A stretch of DNA of 64,000 nt from Bradyrhizobium sp. CCBAU 53340 (GCF_015291645.1 NZ_CP030055.1:62001-126000), one strand, 5' to 3'; shown: positions 29,152-39,194, counted from the first letter of the stretch. The notes: generated by a model not told the origin, from the letters alone. A program made the numbers and translations.

Positions 29152-32100
29152 ATGCGCGTTTTCAGCGTTCCTCTCTCAGTTCCGTTCCTGCGCACCATCG
29201 TCGCAAGCCTGGTCGACGGCCGGCTGGTCGCGGGATTCGAGGCGCGCAGGGAACCGGCGCGGCTGGCGGACGCCACGCTGTATCTGCCGACGCGGCGCGC
29301 CATGCGCGTGGTCCGCGAGATCTTCCTCGAGGAGATGAAGACAGATGCCGTGGTGCTGCCGCGCATCGTCGCGCTCGGCGACATCGACGAGGACGAGCTC
29401 GCCTTCGCCGATGAAGCCGAGCAGTTTTCCGGCGCAACGCCGCTGGAGATTCCGCCGCGGCTCGGCGAGCTCGAACGGCGGCTGACGCTGGCGCAGCTCG
29501 TCGCGGCCTGGGCCAAGGGCCCGGTGCTGGCGCCGCTGGTGGTCGGCGGCCCGGCCTCGACGCTGGCGCTGGCCGGCGATCTCGCCCGGCTGATCGACGA
29601 CATGGTGACGCGCGGCGTCGACTGGAGCGCGCTCGATGGCCTCGTGCCTGATATGCTCGACCGTTACTGGCAGCATTCGCTCGACTTCTTGCGGATCGCG
29701 CGCATCGCCTGGCCGAGCCATCTCGCCGAGATCAACCGCATCGAGCCCGCGGCGCGGCGGGATCTGTTGATCGCGGCGGAAGCGAAGCGGCTCACGACGC
29801 ATCCCCATGGCCCCGTGATCGCGGCCGGCTCGACCGGTTCGATGCCGGCCACCGCAAAATTCCTCCATGCGGTCGCCTCGCTGCCGCATGGCGCCGTGGT
29901 GCTGCCCGGTCTCGACACCGATCTCGATGACGATGCCTGGCGCAGCATCGGCGGCAGCAGGGACCTGCTGGGCATCACCGAGAATCCCACCTCGAACCAT
30001 CCGCAATATGCCATGCATGCGCTGCTGGATCGCTTCGGCATCAAGCGCAGCGATGTCGAGATCCTCCATCCGCCCGCGGAGGGCGGCCGCGATCTGCTGG
30101 CGTCGGAATCGATGCGCCCCTCCGCCAAGACGGAAGTCTGGCACGACCGGCTGAAGCAGCCCGAGGTCGCCGCGAAAATCGCAGGCGGCATGAAGAATCT
30201 CGCGGTGGTCGAAGCGCCCAACCCGGAAATGGAAGCGCTCGCGATCGCGATTGCCATGCGCGAGGCCCGGCATCTCGGCAAAACGGCGGCGCTGGTGACG
30301 CCCGATCGCGCGCTGGCACGGCGGGTGATGGCGGCGCTGACCCGATGGGATCTCGCCTTCGATGATTCCGGCGGCGACGTGCTGATGGAAACCACGGCCG
30401 GCGTCTTTGCGCGCCTTGTCGCGGAAGCGGCGACCAGGGGATTGGAGCCGCCGACGCTGCTGGCGATGCTGAAGCATCCGCTGTGCCGGCTCGGCCGGGC
30501 GCCCGGCGCCTGGAAGGCCGCGATCGAGGATCTCGAGCTCGCAATCTTGCGCGGCACGCGCCCGCCGCCGGCGACCTTCGGGCTGCTGCGCGAGTTCAAC
30601 CGCTTTCGCGAGGAGCTGGCAAAGCTGGGACGTGGCGCGATCTCCGCGCTCCACAAGTCCGAGCCGCGCGCGCGACTCGAGGCGGAGGATGTCGATCGCA
30701 TCCAGGAGCTGATCGAGGCGTTGCAGAAGGCGTTGGCTCCGATCGAGAGTCTCGCGTCATCAAGACCGTTCGACTTCGCCGAGCTCGCGCACCGGCATCG
30801 CGAGATCATGATCGAGCTGTCGCGCGACGAGCAAGGCATTCCGCTCGCCTTCGAGGACCGCGAAGGCCTCGCCCTCGCCAGCGCCTTCGACGATCTCCTG
30901 CGCGGCGGCACCACCAGCGGCTTGATGGTGACGCTGCCTGACTATGCCGAGACGTTCCAGACCGCGTTCAGCGATCGCGCCGTGCGACGCCGCGACAAGC
31001 CGGGCGCGCGCCTGCAGATCTACGGCCCGCTGGAATCGCGCCTGATGCAGGCCGACCGAATCATCATCGGCGGTCTCATCGAAGGCGTCTGGCCGCCGGC
31101 GCCGCGGATCGATCCCTGGCTGAGCCGGCCGATGCGGCATGAGCTCGGCCTCGATCTGCCGGAGCGGCGTATCGGCCTCTCCGCGCACGACTTCGCGCAA
31201 CTGCTGGGCGGTGACGAGCTGATCCTCACCCATTCTGCCAAGGCCGGCGGCGCGCCTGCGGTGGCCTCGCGCTTCCTGCACCGGCTGGAGGCCGTCGCAG
31301 GCGACGAGCTCTGGAAGGCGGCTGTTCGTGCCGGCGAAAAATACGTGCAGTTCGCAGGCGCGCTCGACCAGCCGGCCGAGGTCGCGCCGATCAAGCAGCC
31401 CGAGCCGCGGCCGCCACGCGCCACGCGGCCGCTGCAAATGTCGGTGACTGCGATCGAGGATTGGCTGCGCGATCCCTACACGATCTACGCAAAATACATT
31501 CTGAAGCTCGCTGCGCTCGATCCCGTCGACATGCCGCTGTCGGCCGCCGACCGCGGATCGGCGATCCACGACGCGCTCGGCGAATTCACGGAAGTCTACG
31601 CCGCGCATCTGCCCGACGATCCCGCCCGCGTGCTGCACGACATCGGCAAGAAATATTTCGAGCCGCTGATGGAGCGGCCCGAGGCGCGCGCGCTGTGGTG
31701 GCCGCGCTTCCAGCGCATCGCGCGCTGGTTCGGCGAATGGGAGACGGCGCGGCGCGACGCGATCGAGGCGATCACCGCGGAGACTTACGGCAAGATCTCC
31801 ATTCCCCTCGACAACAAGCGCAGCTTTACGCTCTCGGCGCGCGCCGACCGCATCGAGCGGCGCCAGGGTGGCGGCTATGCCATCCTCGACTACAAGACCG
31901 GCCAGCCGCCGACCGGCAAGCAGGTCCGCATGGGCCTGTCGCCACAGCTCACGCTGGAAGCCGCGATCCTGCGGGAGGGCGGTTTCCCTGATATCGACGC
32001 CGGCGCGTCCGTGAGCCAGCTCGTCTATGTCCGCCTCAGCGGCAACAATCCGCCGGGCGAGGAGCGCATCCTCGAGCTTAAATACAAGCCGGGCGACGAA

Positions 32101-32295
32101 CCGCAGCCGCCGGATACAGCAGCCGCGGAAGCGCGCGCCAAGCTGGAAGCGCTGATCCGCGCCTTCGACGATCCGAACCAGCCCTACACCTCGCTGAACC
32201 TGCCGATGTGGACCAACCGCTACGGCGCCTATGACGACCTCGCCCGGATCAAGGAATGGTCCGCAGCCGGCGGCCTGGGGATCGAGGAATGGTGA
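29152..32295 (+). CDS. addB: Double-strand break repair protein AddB
   Basis: Subunit of the AddAB helicase-nuclease, the alphaproteobacterial counterpart of RecBCD. 1047 residues. The N-terminus is an inactivated helicase-like region (VPLSVPFLRTIVASL, YLPTRRAMRVVREIF). The C-terminal RecB-type nuclease has AILDYKTGQPPTGKQVRMGLSPQL split over two strands. No four-cysteine iron-sulphur cluster is evident at the nuclease domain. ATG 29152; addA starts inside the last codons. Confidence 0.95.
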   Translation: MRVFSVPLSVPFLRTIVASLVDGRLVAGFEARREPARLADATLYLPTRRAMRVVREIFLEEMKTDAVVLPRIVALGDIDEDELAFADEAEQFSGATPLEIPPRLGELERRLTLAQLVAAWAKGPVLAPLVVGGPASTLALAGDLARLIDDMVTRGVDWSALDGLVPDMLDRYWQHSLDFLRIARIAWPSHLAEINRIEPAARRDLLIAAEAKRLTTHPHGPVIAAGSTGSMPATAKFLHAVASLPHGAVVLPGLDTDLDDDAWRSIGGSRDLLGITENPTSNHPQYAMHALLDRFGIKRSDVEILHPPAEGGRDLLASESMRPSAKTEVWHDRLKQPEVAAKIAGGMKNLAVVEAPNPEMEALAIAIAMREARHLGKTAALVTPDRALARRVMAALTRWDLAFDDSGGDVLMETTAGVFARLVAEAATRGLEPPTLLAMLKHPLCRLGRAPGAWKAAIEDLELAILRGTRPPPATFGLLREFNRFREELAKLGRGAISALHKSEPRARLEAEDVDRIQELIEALQKALAPIESLASSRPFDFAELAHRHREIMIELSRDEQGIPLAFEDREGLALASAFDDLLRGGTTSGLMVTLPDYAETFQTAFSDRAVRRRDKPGARLQIYGPLESRLMQADRIIIGGLIEGVWPPAPRIDPWLSRPMRHELGLDLPERRIGLSAHDFAQLLGGDELILTHSAKAGGAPAVASRFLHRLEAVAGDELWKAAVRAGEKYVQFAGALDQPAEVAPIKQPEPRPPRATRPLQMSVTAIEDWLRDPYTIYAKYILKLAALDPVDMPLSAADRGSAIHDALGEFTEVYAAHLPDDPARVLHDIGKKYFEPLMERPEARALWWPRFQRIARWFGEWETARRDAIEAITAETYGKISIPLDNKRSFTLSARADRIERRQGGGYAILDYKTGQPPTGKQVRMGLSPQLTLEAAILREGGFPDIDAGASVSQLVYVRLSGNNPPGEERILELKYKPGDEPQPPDTAAAEARAKLEALIRAFDDPNQPYTSLNLPMWTNRYGAYDDLARIKEWSAAGGLGIEEW

Positions 32296-35200
32296 AGCCG
32301 CCCCGCCCCATCCCCGACGAAGTGCGCGCGCGACAGGCGCGCGCGTCGGATCCGACCGCGTCGGCGTTCGTCTCGGCCAATGCCGGCTCGGGCAAGACGC
32401 ATGTGCTGGTGCAGCGCGTGATCCGCCTCTTGCTGTCGGGCGTGCCGCCGGAAAAGATCCTCTGCATCACCTTCACCAAGGCCGCCGCCGCCAACATGGC
32501 CGAGCGCGTGTTCACGACGCTTGGCCATTGGGTAACGCTTGACGACGCCGGGCTCGATGCCGCGATCCGCGCCGTCGGCATCCCGCATCCCGGCGCGAAG
32601 CTTCGACGCGAGGCGCGAAAGCTGTTCGCTTGCGCGCTGGAGACGCCCGGCGGCTTGAAGGTGCAGACCATTCACGCGCTCTGCACCCGCCTCCTCCAGC
32701 AATTCCCGTTCGAGGCCAATGTGCCGGCGCGGTTCGCCGTGATGGACGACCGCGACCAGACCGACATGATGGAGCGCGCCAATCTGAAGGTGTTTTTGGA
32801 GGCCGCGCGCGATCCTGACAGCGTCACCGGCCGCGCGCTGCAGACCGCGATGGCGAACGCCGCCGATGTCACCTTCAAGGAGGTCGTGCGAGAGGCCTGC
32901 CTCAGCCGCGACCATTTCATGGCCTGGACCGATGAAGCCGGCAATGCCGGGGCCGCGGCCGAACAAATGGCGGCCGTGCTGGGCGTCGATGCGAGCGAGC
33001 GCATCGAGGACGTCGAGACCGAGATCCTCGACGGCCCGTTCCTGCCGCGGTCGCGCTGGGACGATATCGCCTTTGCGCTGGAGGACGGCAGCAAATCCGA
33101 CAACGACCAGGCGAGCCGGCTCCGCGAGGCCAAGGTGTTTTCCGGCGCGGCGCAGGTCGATGCTTATCTGTCCGTCTTCCTCACCGACGAAAAGCTGCCG
33201 CGCAAGGCGGTGCTGACCAAGAAGTTCGGCGAACACAATCCGTCGGTCTCGCGCCTGTTCGAGAATGAAGCGCTACGGATCAGCGGATTGGTCGAGAAAC
33301 GCCGGGCGGTGACCATGCGCGACCGCACCGCGGCACTGCTGCACATTGCGACCGCCGCTGCCGCGAATTACCGCCGCGAGAAGCAGGAGCGCGGCCTGCT
33401 GGATTACGACGACCTCATCGACAAGACGCTGGCGATGCTCGACCGCATCTCATCTGGCTGGGTGCATTACAAGCTCGATCGTGGCGTCGATCACGTGCTG
33501 ATCGACGAAGCGCAGGACACCAGCCCGCGACAATGGGATATCGTCGCGCACATCATCTCGGAATTCACGGCCGGCGAAGGCGCGCGCGAGGGGCTGAATC
33601 GCACGGTCTTCGCCGTCGGCGACGAGAAGCAGTCGATCTTTTCGTTCCAGGGCGCCGCGCCCCACGAGTTCGACGCGCGCCGGCGCGAGCTGCACCGCAA
33701 GTTCACCGCGGCCGGGCTGAAGTTCGATCCTGTTGCCTTCACCTATTCGTTCCGCTCGGGTGCGACGATCCTGCACTCGGTCGACCACGTCTTCCGCGAC
33801 CCCGCGATCTACAAGAGCATCCATTCGGTCGAGATCGGTCATCCCCTGCACAATGCGCTGGCCGATGCCGGCCCCAGCGTGATCGAACTGTGGGATCTGG
33901 CCGAGGCAGATGACCGGCAGGAGATCGAGGGCTGGCGCGCGCCATTTGACGGCGTCGCCGTGACCAGCCCCGAGGTCAAGCTCGCCCGCCGCATCCAGGC
34001 CGAGATCAAGCGGCTGGTCGAGAGCGGCACGCTGACGGGACACGAGGGCGAGCGACGTCCGCTGCGCTATGGCGACATGCTGATCCTGGTGCGCAGGCGC
34101 GGCAATGCGTTCGACGCCGTGATCCAGGCGCTGAAGCACGCCAACGTACCTGTCGCTGGCGCCGACCGGTTGAAGCTGACCGAGCACATCGCGATCATCG
34201 ATCTGATGAACCTCGCGGATGCGCTGCTGCTGCCGCAGGACGACCTTGCGCTGGCGGTGGCGCTGAAGAGCCCGCTGTTCGGCCTCGATGACGACGATCT
34301 GTTTCAGATAGCCCACGACCGCAAGGGTTCGCTGCGCCGCGCCCTCGGCGAGCATGCGGCGGACAGCGAGAAGTTTACGACCGTGCTGCGGCGCCTCGAA
34401 GCCTGCGAGATGCGCGCGCGCGAGGAGACGCCGTTCGCATTCTACGCCTGGCTGCTCGGCGGCGATGGGGGTCGCGCGCGCATCCTGCGCCGGCTCGGCC
34501 ATGAGGCCAATGACGCGCTCGACGAATTCCTGGAACTGGCGCTGAATTGCGAGCGCAAGGCACCCGCCTCGCTGCAGGGCTTCATGGCCTGGCTGCGTTC
34601 GGCCGACACCGAGGTGAAGCGCGACATGGAGATCACCCGCGACGAGGTCCGGGTGATGACGGTGCACGGCGCCAAGGGCCTGGAAGCCTCGGTCGTGTTC
34701 ATGGTCGACACCACGTCGTCGCCCGCCGACTCGCAGCGGGTCCGGTTGATCCACGTGCCGCGCGGCAATGGCGGCGAGGTCGTGGTCTGGGCCGGCCGCA
34801 AGGCTGACGATCCCAAGCCGGTCGCCGACGCGCGCAAGGCGATGCTCGAGGAGACCGAGGACGAATATCGCCGCCTGCTCTATGTCGCGATGACGCGCGC
34901 GGCCGACCGGCTGATCGTCGGCGGCTGCATGCCCGGCAATATGAGAACGGTGCGCAAGCTGAGCTGGTACGACCTGATCGACACCGGTCTATCAGGCTCG
35001 GGCCTCACGAAAGAGACGATCGAGACGCCGCACGGCAAGGTGACCCGATTCGCCCGTCCCGAGGATGTCGCGGCGCTGGGAACGCCTGCGACAAGCGTTG
35101 ACCAGACCATCACGCTGCCGGACTGGCTGCGGCTGCCGGCGCCGCGCGAGATGATCGAGGACGATGCGGTTCGCCCCTCCGGCCAGCCGGCCGAGGAAGG

Positions 35201-35798
35201 CCGTTCCGTTCGATCAGGCGAATCGGTGCAGTCGCGCGCGCTGGCTCTGCAACGCGGCACGCTGGTGCACCGGCTGCTGCAATCCCTGCCCGATATCGCC
35301 ACCGAGCGCCGGCGCGAGGCCGCGCTCGGCTTCATGGCGCGCAACGCCGCGGACTGGACCGAGACCGACCGGACCGCGCTGGCTGACAAGGTGCTCGCCT
35401 TGATCGCCGAGCCGCGCTTTGCAGCCGTGTTCGCCGCAGGCAGCCGGGCGGAGGTCGCCATCGTCGGCAAGCTTGATCGGCCGGGGCGGCCGCCGGCACT
35501 GGTGTCAGGGCAGATCGACCGGCTGGTCGTTCGCCCCGAGGAGGTTTTGATCGTCGATTTCAAGACCAACCAGGCCGCGCCCAGGAGCGTCGCTGAGGCG
35601 CCCACCACCTATGTCCGACAGCTGGCGCTGTACCGGGCGGTGCTGTCGCGGCTTTATCCCCAAAAGCCCATCCGGGCCGTCCTGCTCTGGACCGAGGCCC
35701 TTGAATATATGGAGATTTCAGCCCCCGCGCTGGACGCGGCGCTGGCATCCCTTCATCTCAGCGTGAGCGTCCTTGACCCGGCAAGAGGCCGTTCATAG
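32289..35798 (+). CDS. addA: Double-strand break repair helicase-nuclease AddA
   Basis: UvrD-family superfamily 1 helicase with C-terminal nuclease, 1169 residues. Walker A in VSANAGSGKTHVLVQRV, motif II DEAQDTSPRQW, motif III GDEKQSIFSFQGA, late motifs VMTVHGAKGLE and YVAMTRAADRLIV. The nuclease block near the C-terminus is GQIDRLVV and VDFKTNQAAP. ATG 32289 overlaps the addB stop by 7 bp. trxA follows after 69 bp. Confidence 0.96.
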   Translation: MVKPPRPIPDEVRARQARASDPTASAFVSANAGSGKTHVLVQRVIRLLLSGVPPEKILCITFTKAAAANMAERVFTTLGHWVTLDDAGLDAAIRAVGIPHPGAKLRREARKLFACALETPGGLKVQTIHALCTRLLQQFPFEANVPARFAVMDDRDQTDMMERANLKVFLEAARDPDSVTGRALQTAMANAADVTFKEVVREACLSRDHFMAWTDEAGNAGAAAEQMAAVLGVDASERIEDVETEILDGPFLPRSRWDDIAFALEDGSKSDNDQASRLREAKVFSGAAQVDAYLSVFLTDEKLPRKAVLTKKFGEHNPSVSRLFENEALRISGLVEKRRAVTMRDRTAALLHIATAAAANYRREKQERGLLDYDDLIDKTLAMLDRISSGWVHYKLDRGVDHVLIDEAQDTSPRQWDIVAHIISEFTAGEGAREGLNRTVFAVGDEKQSIFSFQGAAPHEFDARRRELHRKFTAAGLKFDPVAFTYSFRSGATILHSVDHVFRDPAIYKSIHSVEIGHPLHNALADAGPSVIELWDLAEADDRQEIEGWRAPFDGVAVTSPEVKLARRIQAEIKRLVESGTLTGHEGERRPLRYGDMLILVRRRGNAFDAVIQALKHANVPVAGADRLKLTEHIAIIDLMNLADALLLPQDDLALAVALKSPLFGLDDDDLFQIAHDRKGSLRRALGEHAADSEKFTTVLRRLEACEMRAREETPFAFYAWLLGGDGGRARILRRLGHEANDALDEFLELALNCERKAPASLQGFMAWLRSADTEVKRDMEITRDEVRVMTVHGAKGLEASVVFMVDTTSSPADSQRVRLIHVPRGNGGEVVVWAGRKADDPKPVADARKAMLEETEDEYRRLLYVAMTRAADRLIVGGCMPGNMRTVRKLSWYDLIDTGLSGSGLTKETIETPHGKVTRFARPEDVAALGTPATSVDQTITLPDWLRLPAPREMIEDDAVRPSGQPAEEGRSVRSGESVQSRALALQRGTLVHRLLQSLPDIATERRREAALGFMARNAADWTETDRTALADKVLALIAEPRFAAVFAAGSRAEVAIVGKLDRPGRPPALVSGQIDRLVVRPEEVLIVDFKTNQAAPRSVAEAPTTYVRQLALYRAVLSRLYPQKPIRAVLLWTEALEYMEISAPALDAALASLHLSVSVLDPARGRS

Positions 35799-35867
35799 GT
35801 TGGGACCATGATCCCGGGCGCGATTCCACGTCGCGCCGATTCTCTTTCAACCGAGTGAGGTACTCCA

Positions 35868-36188
35868 ATGGCCGTTGGCAAGGTTTCCGATACTGATTTC
35901 GAAGCCGAAGTGCTCAAGGCGAACGGCCCCGTCGTCGTCGATTTCTGGGCCGAATGGTGCGGCCCCTGCCGCATGATCGCACCCGCGCTCGACGAGATCG
36001 CCGGCGCGATGGGCGACAAGGTCAAGATCGTCAAGCTCAATGTCGACGAGAGCCCGAAGACCGCCTCGAAATACGGCGTGATGTCGATTCCGACCCTGAT
36101 GATCTTCAAGGGCGGCGAGATGGCCTCCCGCCAGGTCGGCGCGGCGCCGAAGGCGAAGCTCCAGCAGTGGATCACCTCCGCGGTCTGA
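35868..36188 (+). CDS. trxA: Thioredoxin 1
   Basis: Cytoplasmic disulphide reductase, 106 residues. Active site WCGPC with C31 and C34, cis-proline in [12 protein letters not shown]. Short Shine-Dalgarno GAGG upstream. A rho-independent terminator lies 30 bp after the stop, ending the addB-addA-trxA string. Confidence 0.98.
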   Translation: MAVGKVSDTDFEAEVLKANGPVVVDFWAEWCGPCRMIAPALDEIAGAMGDKVKIVKLNVDESPKTASKYGVMSIPTLMIFKGGEMASRQVGAAPKAKLQQWITSAV

Positions 36189-36217
36189 TCGACCTCGCGA
36201 GCACCAGCGAATTCTGC

Positions 36218-36250
36218 AACGGCCGGCTCATCGCCGGCCGTTTTATTTTT
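36218..36250 (+). terminator. Rho-independent terminator after trxA
   Basis: 10-bp stem AACGGCCGGC / GCCGGCCGTT with loop TCATC, followed by a T-rich tract (TTTATTTTT). It reaches into the 3' end of the convergent marR gene. Confidence 0.92.
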
Positions 36251-36710
36251 GGTCGCCCTCATTGCCCTCGACGAGCGCCTGGAACATCGCAACCAGCCGC
36301 TTGGTGTCGGGCGCCACCGGCTTGAAGAACGCGGCGTCGGCATCCTCAACAGCAACCACGGCCTTGCGGGCGAGATCACGGCCCATCTTTGTGACCGTGA
36401 TTGCCTTGGCGCGCGGGTCCTGAGGATGATCGATCCGCTCGACCAACCGCGCCGCCTCCAGCGCGCGCAACACCTGCGACGTGGTCATCGGATCGATGCC
36501 GCTGAGTTGAGAGAGCCGCGCCTGGGTCAGCGTTTCCTCCGCGCCGAACCAGGTCGCCGTCGCCAGCAGCACGAACTGGGAATGGGTGAGCTCGTAAGGC
36601 TGCAGCGCCACCCGCAACCGGCGCTGCCAGGCATTCGAGATCTTCCAGAGCAGGAAGCCCGGGCTTTCGGCGGGGCCGGACAGCCGGGTCGGAAGCGGTG
36701 GCTTGGTCAT
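36243..36710 (-). CDS. MarR family transcriptional regulator
   Basis: 155 residues with the MarR winged helix (LTQARLSQLSGIDPMTTSQVLRALE in two blocks, wing DPRAKAITVTKMG). Second gene of a two-gene operon: its ATG overlaps the stop of the SRPBCC gene (ATGA). The 37-bp palindrome in front of the operon is a natural autoregulatory operator. No redox cysteine is seen. Confidence 0.92.
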   Translation of the reverse strand: MTKPPLPTRLSGPAESPGFLLWKISNAWQRRLRVALQPYELTHSQFVLLATATWFGAEETLTQARLSQLSGIDPMTTSQVLRALEAARLVERIDHPQDPRAKAITVTKMGRDLARKAVVAVEDADAAFFKPVAPDTKRLVAMFQALVEGNEGDQK

Positions 36711-37132
36711 CGCCTTTCCTCAGCCAGTTTGGTCAGGCTCGCGAGCACCTCGGGGAAATCGGCGGAAACGGCCGGACCAATCTCGGCCGCCTGCGGGCCG
36801 TGGGCATCGACGGCGTAAACGATGCGCGTGCGCGCCGGGCCGAGCGGCTCGATGCGATGCGCGACAAGGATGGCGAGATCGCCCACCCGCGTTTCGTCGA
36901 CGAAGCAGACGTTCTCGCGAACGTCGACCAGCTGCGAGCGCAGCGCCTCCTCGCCCGGCGGCTTCATCGTGAACCAGGTGCCTGATGCAAACGGCCCGTC
37001 GATGTCGATCTGCTCGATGCCTGCATTCCAGTTCTTCCAGGCCGGGACATCGCGAAAGATGCTCCAGATCGTCTCCGGGGTTGCCACCGTCTCGATGCTG
37101 TATTCGCTCCGCCAGATGTTTTCGTCGCCCAT
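36707..37132 (-). CDS. SRPBCC (START/polyketide cyclase-like) protein
   Basis: 141 residues folding as a helix-grip ligand-binding domain (YSIETVATPETIWSIFRDVPAWKNWN opening split over two elements, then GTWFTMKPPG and VVDAHG-like strands). Such proteins bind hydrophobic ligands or act as small cyclases. Co-transcribed with the MarR regulator, so its ligand may be linked to the MarR inducer. GGAGGG Shine-Dalgarno 7 nt upstream. Confidence 0.85.
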   Translation of the reverse strand: MGDENIWRSEYSIETVATPETIWSIFRDVPAWKNWNAGIEQIDIDGPFASGTWFTMKPPGEEALRSQLVDVRENVCFVDETRVGDLAILVAHRIEPLGPARTRIVYAVDAHGPQAAEIGPAVSADFPEVLASLTKLAEERR

Positions 37133-37145
37133 GACAAACCCTCCA

Positions 37146-37182
37146 TTTAATATGTGCGCTTATAATAAGCGCGCATATTAAA
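37146..37182. promoter_or_regulatory. 37-bp near-perfect palindrome, MarR-type operator
   Basis: Two 18-bp arms, TTTAATATGTGCGCTTAT and ATAAGCGCGCATATTAAA, match at 17 of 18 positions around a single A. It lies 14 bp upstream of the SRPBCC-marR operon and 54 bp from the divergent ligase. Confidence 0.75.
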
Positions 37183-37235
37183 TCCGTCAAGTCCCGCGAT
37201 AGGAGCCATTTGGCGGCCTTGGCGTTGAAAGGCAC

Positions 37236-38318
37236 GTGTTGTGTCCAAGAGCGTTCCTCGTGCCCTCCCCTCGCCCAGCAACCCAGCGAAAGCCTGCCAC
37301 ACTGACCGCCATGGAGGCGCGTTCCGTCGATGCCATACCGCGCGGCAAGGAATGGCAGTACGAGCCGAAATGGGACGGCTTCCGCTGCCTGCTGTCGCGC
37401 CACGGCAACAACGTTGATCTGCGCTCCAAATCCGGCGAGGACCTCACGCGGTATTTCCCCGAGATCGTCGCCGCTGCGCTGAAGCTGAAGGCGGACCGGT
37501 TCACGCTCGACGGTGAGATCGTCGTTCCGCTGGGCAAAGGCTTTTCCTTCGACGCGCTGCTGCAGCGGATTCATCCTGCCGCAAGCCGGGTGAAGAAACT
37601 GTCGGAGGAGACGCCGGCGCTCTACCTCGTGTTCGATCTGCTGGCGTCGGCGAGACAGAAGCTGCTTGCGGGCGAGCCGCTTGGCAAGCGACGGCCAGCG
37701 CTGGAAGCCTTCGCGAAAGCCAATCTGAAAGGCAGCACGTTCCGTCTCTCGCCGGCGACGATGAGCTACGCCACCGCGAAGAAATGGCTGGCGCAGTCGG
37801 GCGGTGGCTCGGACGGCGTCATCGCCAAGCGCGTCGATCTGCCTTATCAGGCCGGAAATCGCGACGGCATGCAGAAGATCAAGAAATTCCGCAGCGCCGA
37901 TTGCGTGGTCGGTGGCTTCCGCTACGCCACCAACAAGCAGGCCGGCCGCAAAGTCGTCGGCTCGCTGCTGCTCGGGCTTTATGACGACAAGGGCCTGCTG
38001 CACCATGTCGGCTTCACCTCTGCAATCAAGTCAGAGCAGAAACCCGATCTGACCGACAGGCTGGAAGCCCTGATCGGCGAGCCGGGCTTCACCGGCAACG
38101 CGCCGGGCGGACCGAGCCGCTGGTCGACCGAGCGCTCGGCAAAATGGTGTCCGCTCAAACCGAAGCTGGTGATCGAAGTCTGCTACGACCATTTCAGCGG
38201 CGAGCGCTTCCGCCATGGCACCTCGATCCTGCGCTGGCGCCCCGACAAAGCGCCACGGCAATGCAATTTCGAGCAGTTGAAGCAGAAAGTGGCCGATCCG
38301 ATGAAGCTGCTGAAGTGA
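37236..38318 (+). CDS. Stand-alone ATP-dependent DNA ligase (LigC type)
   Basis: 360 residues. Nucleotidyl lysine in EPKWDGFR (KxDG, about K45), motif III TLDGEIVV, motif IV DGVIAKRVDLPY and motif V QKIKKFR, followed by an OB-fold domain. No polymerase or 3'-phosphoesterase module of LigD is attached, and no ku gene is near. It probably works in an alternative repair pathway. The start is uncertain: GTG 37236, TTG 37239 or the later GTG near 37260. Confidence 0.88.
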   Translation: MLCPRAFLVPSPRPATQRKPATLTAMEARSVDAIPRGKEWQYEPKWDGFRCLLSRHGNNVDLRSKSGEDLTRYFPEIVAAALKLKADRFTLDGEIVVPLGKGFSFDALLQRIHPAASRVKKLSEETPALYLVFDLLASARQKLLAGEPLGKRRPALEAFAKANLKGSTFRLSPATMSYATAKKWLAQSGGGSDGVIAKRVDLPYQAGNRDGMQKIKKFRSADCVVGGFRYATNKQAGRKVVGSLLLGLYDDKGLLHHVGFTSAIKSEQKPDLTDRLEALIGEPGFTGNAPGGPSRWSTERSAKWCPLKPKLVIEVCYDHFSGERFRHGTSILRWRPDKAPRQCNFEQLKQKVADPMKLLK

Positions 38319-38326
38319 TATCCGGC

Positions 38327-38438
38327 TCGTGCCCCGGACGCAGCGCGAAGCGCTGCAGAGCCGGGGCCCAGAGGCCGCAAGCCTGGGTCCCGGCTCAGCG
38401 GCGCAGCGCTTCGCGCCGCACCGCGTCCGGGACACGAG
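38327..38438. repeat. Long inverted repeat, family C, copy 1
   Basis: CTCGTGCCCCGGACGC ... GCGTCCGGGACACGAG, with inner GAGCCGGGGCCC/GGGTCCCGGCTC arms. Ends 4 bp before the metallophosphoesterase stop codon. A direct copy lies at 39195-39318. Confidence 0.85.
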
Positions 38439-38442
38439 CATC

Positions 38443-39183
38443 CTACTTGATCCACCCCATTGCCAGCGCGTTCGCCAGCTCCGGCTGGTTGTTGCGGCGG
38501 GCGAGTGCGGCCATCGCTTCATGGTCATAGGCGATCTGGCGGAACGTCACCTGCCAATCGCCGTCAATCAGTTCGAGGATCGCGTAGCGCGCGTGCGGTG
38601 TGCCGGCTTCGACGACATGCGGGAACGGATGGATGTCGCGGTAGCCCGGGCTGCCGACGCTGCCGGGATTGACGATCAGGCGGCCATCGCGCAAGCGCAC
38701 GGCGCGGGCGAGATGAGTGTGGGCGCAGAGGATCAGCGACTGCGTGATGCCTTCTGCGAACTGCTCGATGCGATCAAGTGGCGACAGCGCGACGGTGCCG
38801 TCAGGATGCACGGTGTCGAGCCAGTAGATCTCGTCATCCTTAGGCGTCGCGTGACAGAGGAAGACCTGATCCTGAAACACGCGCGTCATCGGCTGTGCGC
38901 GGAGCCAGTCAAGCTGCGTGGCGTTAAGCTGCGCGTGCGCAGGACGGTCCCACGAGCCCATCTTCTCCGGGGGACGATCGAGCAAATAGCGGTCGTGATT
39001 GCCGAGCACGTGTACGGCATCGAGCGGCATCAGGATTTCGATGGTGCGGCGCGCATCGAGCGGGCCGCTCAGCATATCGCCGAGATTGACGATGTCGTCG
39101 ATCCCAAGCGCGCGGATGTCGGTCAGCACCGCCTCCAGCGCGAGATAGTTTCCATGGACGTCGGCAATCGCAGCAAAACGCAT
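38443..39183 (-). CDS. Calcineurin-type metallophosphoesterase
   Basis: 246 residues from ATG 39183. Dinuclear-metal motifs: ADVHGNYLAL, NLGDMLSGP, LGNHDRYLL, CHATPKDDE and CAHTHLARAV. Resembles YfcE/DR1281-like phosphodiesterases; the substrate is unknown. An extended frame upstream exists only because it runs through the flanking repeat and is not used. The gene is bracketed by two direct copies of repeat family C. Confidence 0.9.
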   Translation of the reverse strand: MRFAAIADVHGNYLALEAVLTDIRALGIDDIVNLGDMLSGPLDARRTIEILMPLDAVHVLGNHDRYLLDRPPEKMGSWDRPAHAQLNATQLDWLRAQPMTRVFQDQVFLCHATPKDDEIYWLDTVHPDGTVALSPLDRIEQFAEGITQSLILCAHTHLARAVRLRDGRLIVNPGSVGSPGYRDIHPFPHVVEAGTPHARYAILELIDGDWQVTFRQIAYDHEAMAALARRNNQPELANALAMGWIK

Positions 39184-39194
39184 CGGGATTCTCT

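Noticed and set aside
35853..35865. GAGT-GAGGT-ACTC hairpin around the trxA Shine-Dalgarno as a riboregulator
   Set aside because: Only a 4-bp stem with the Shine-Dalgarno in the loop; too weak to claim.
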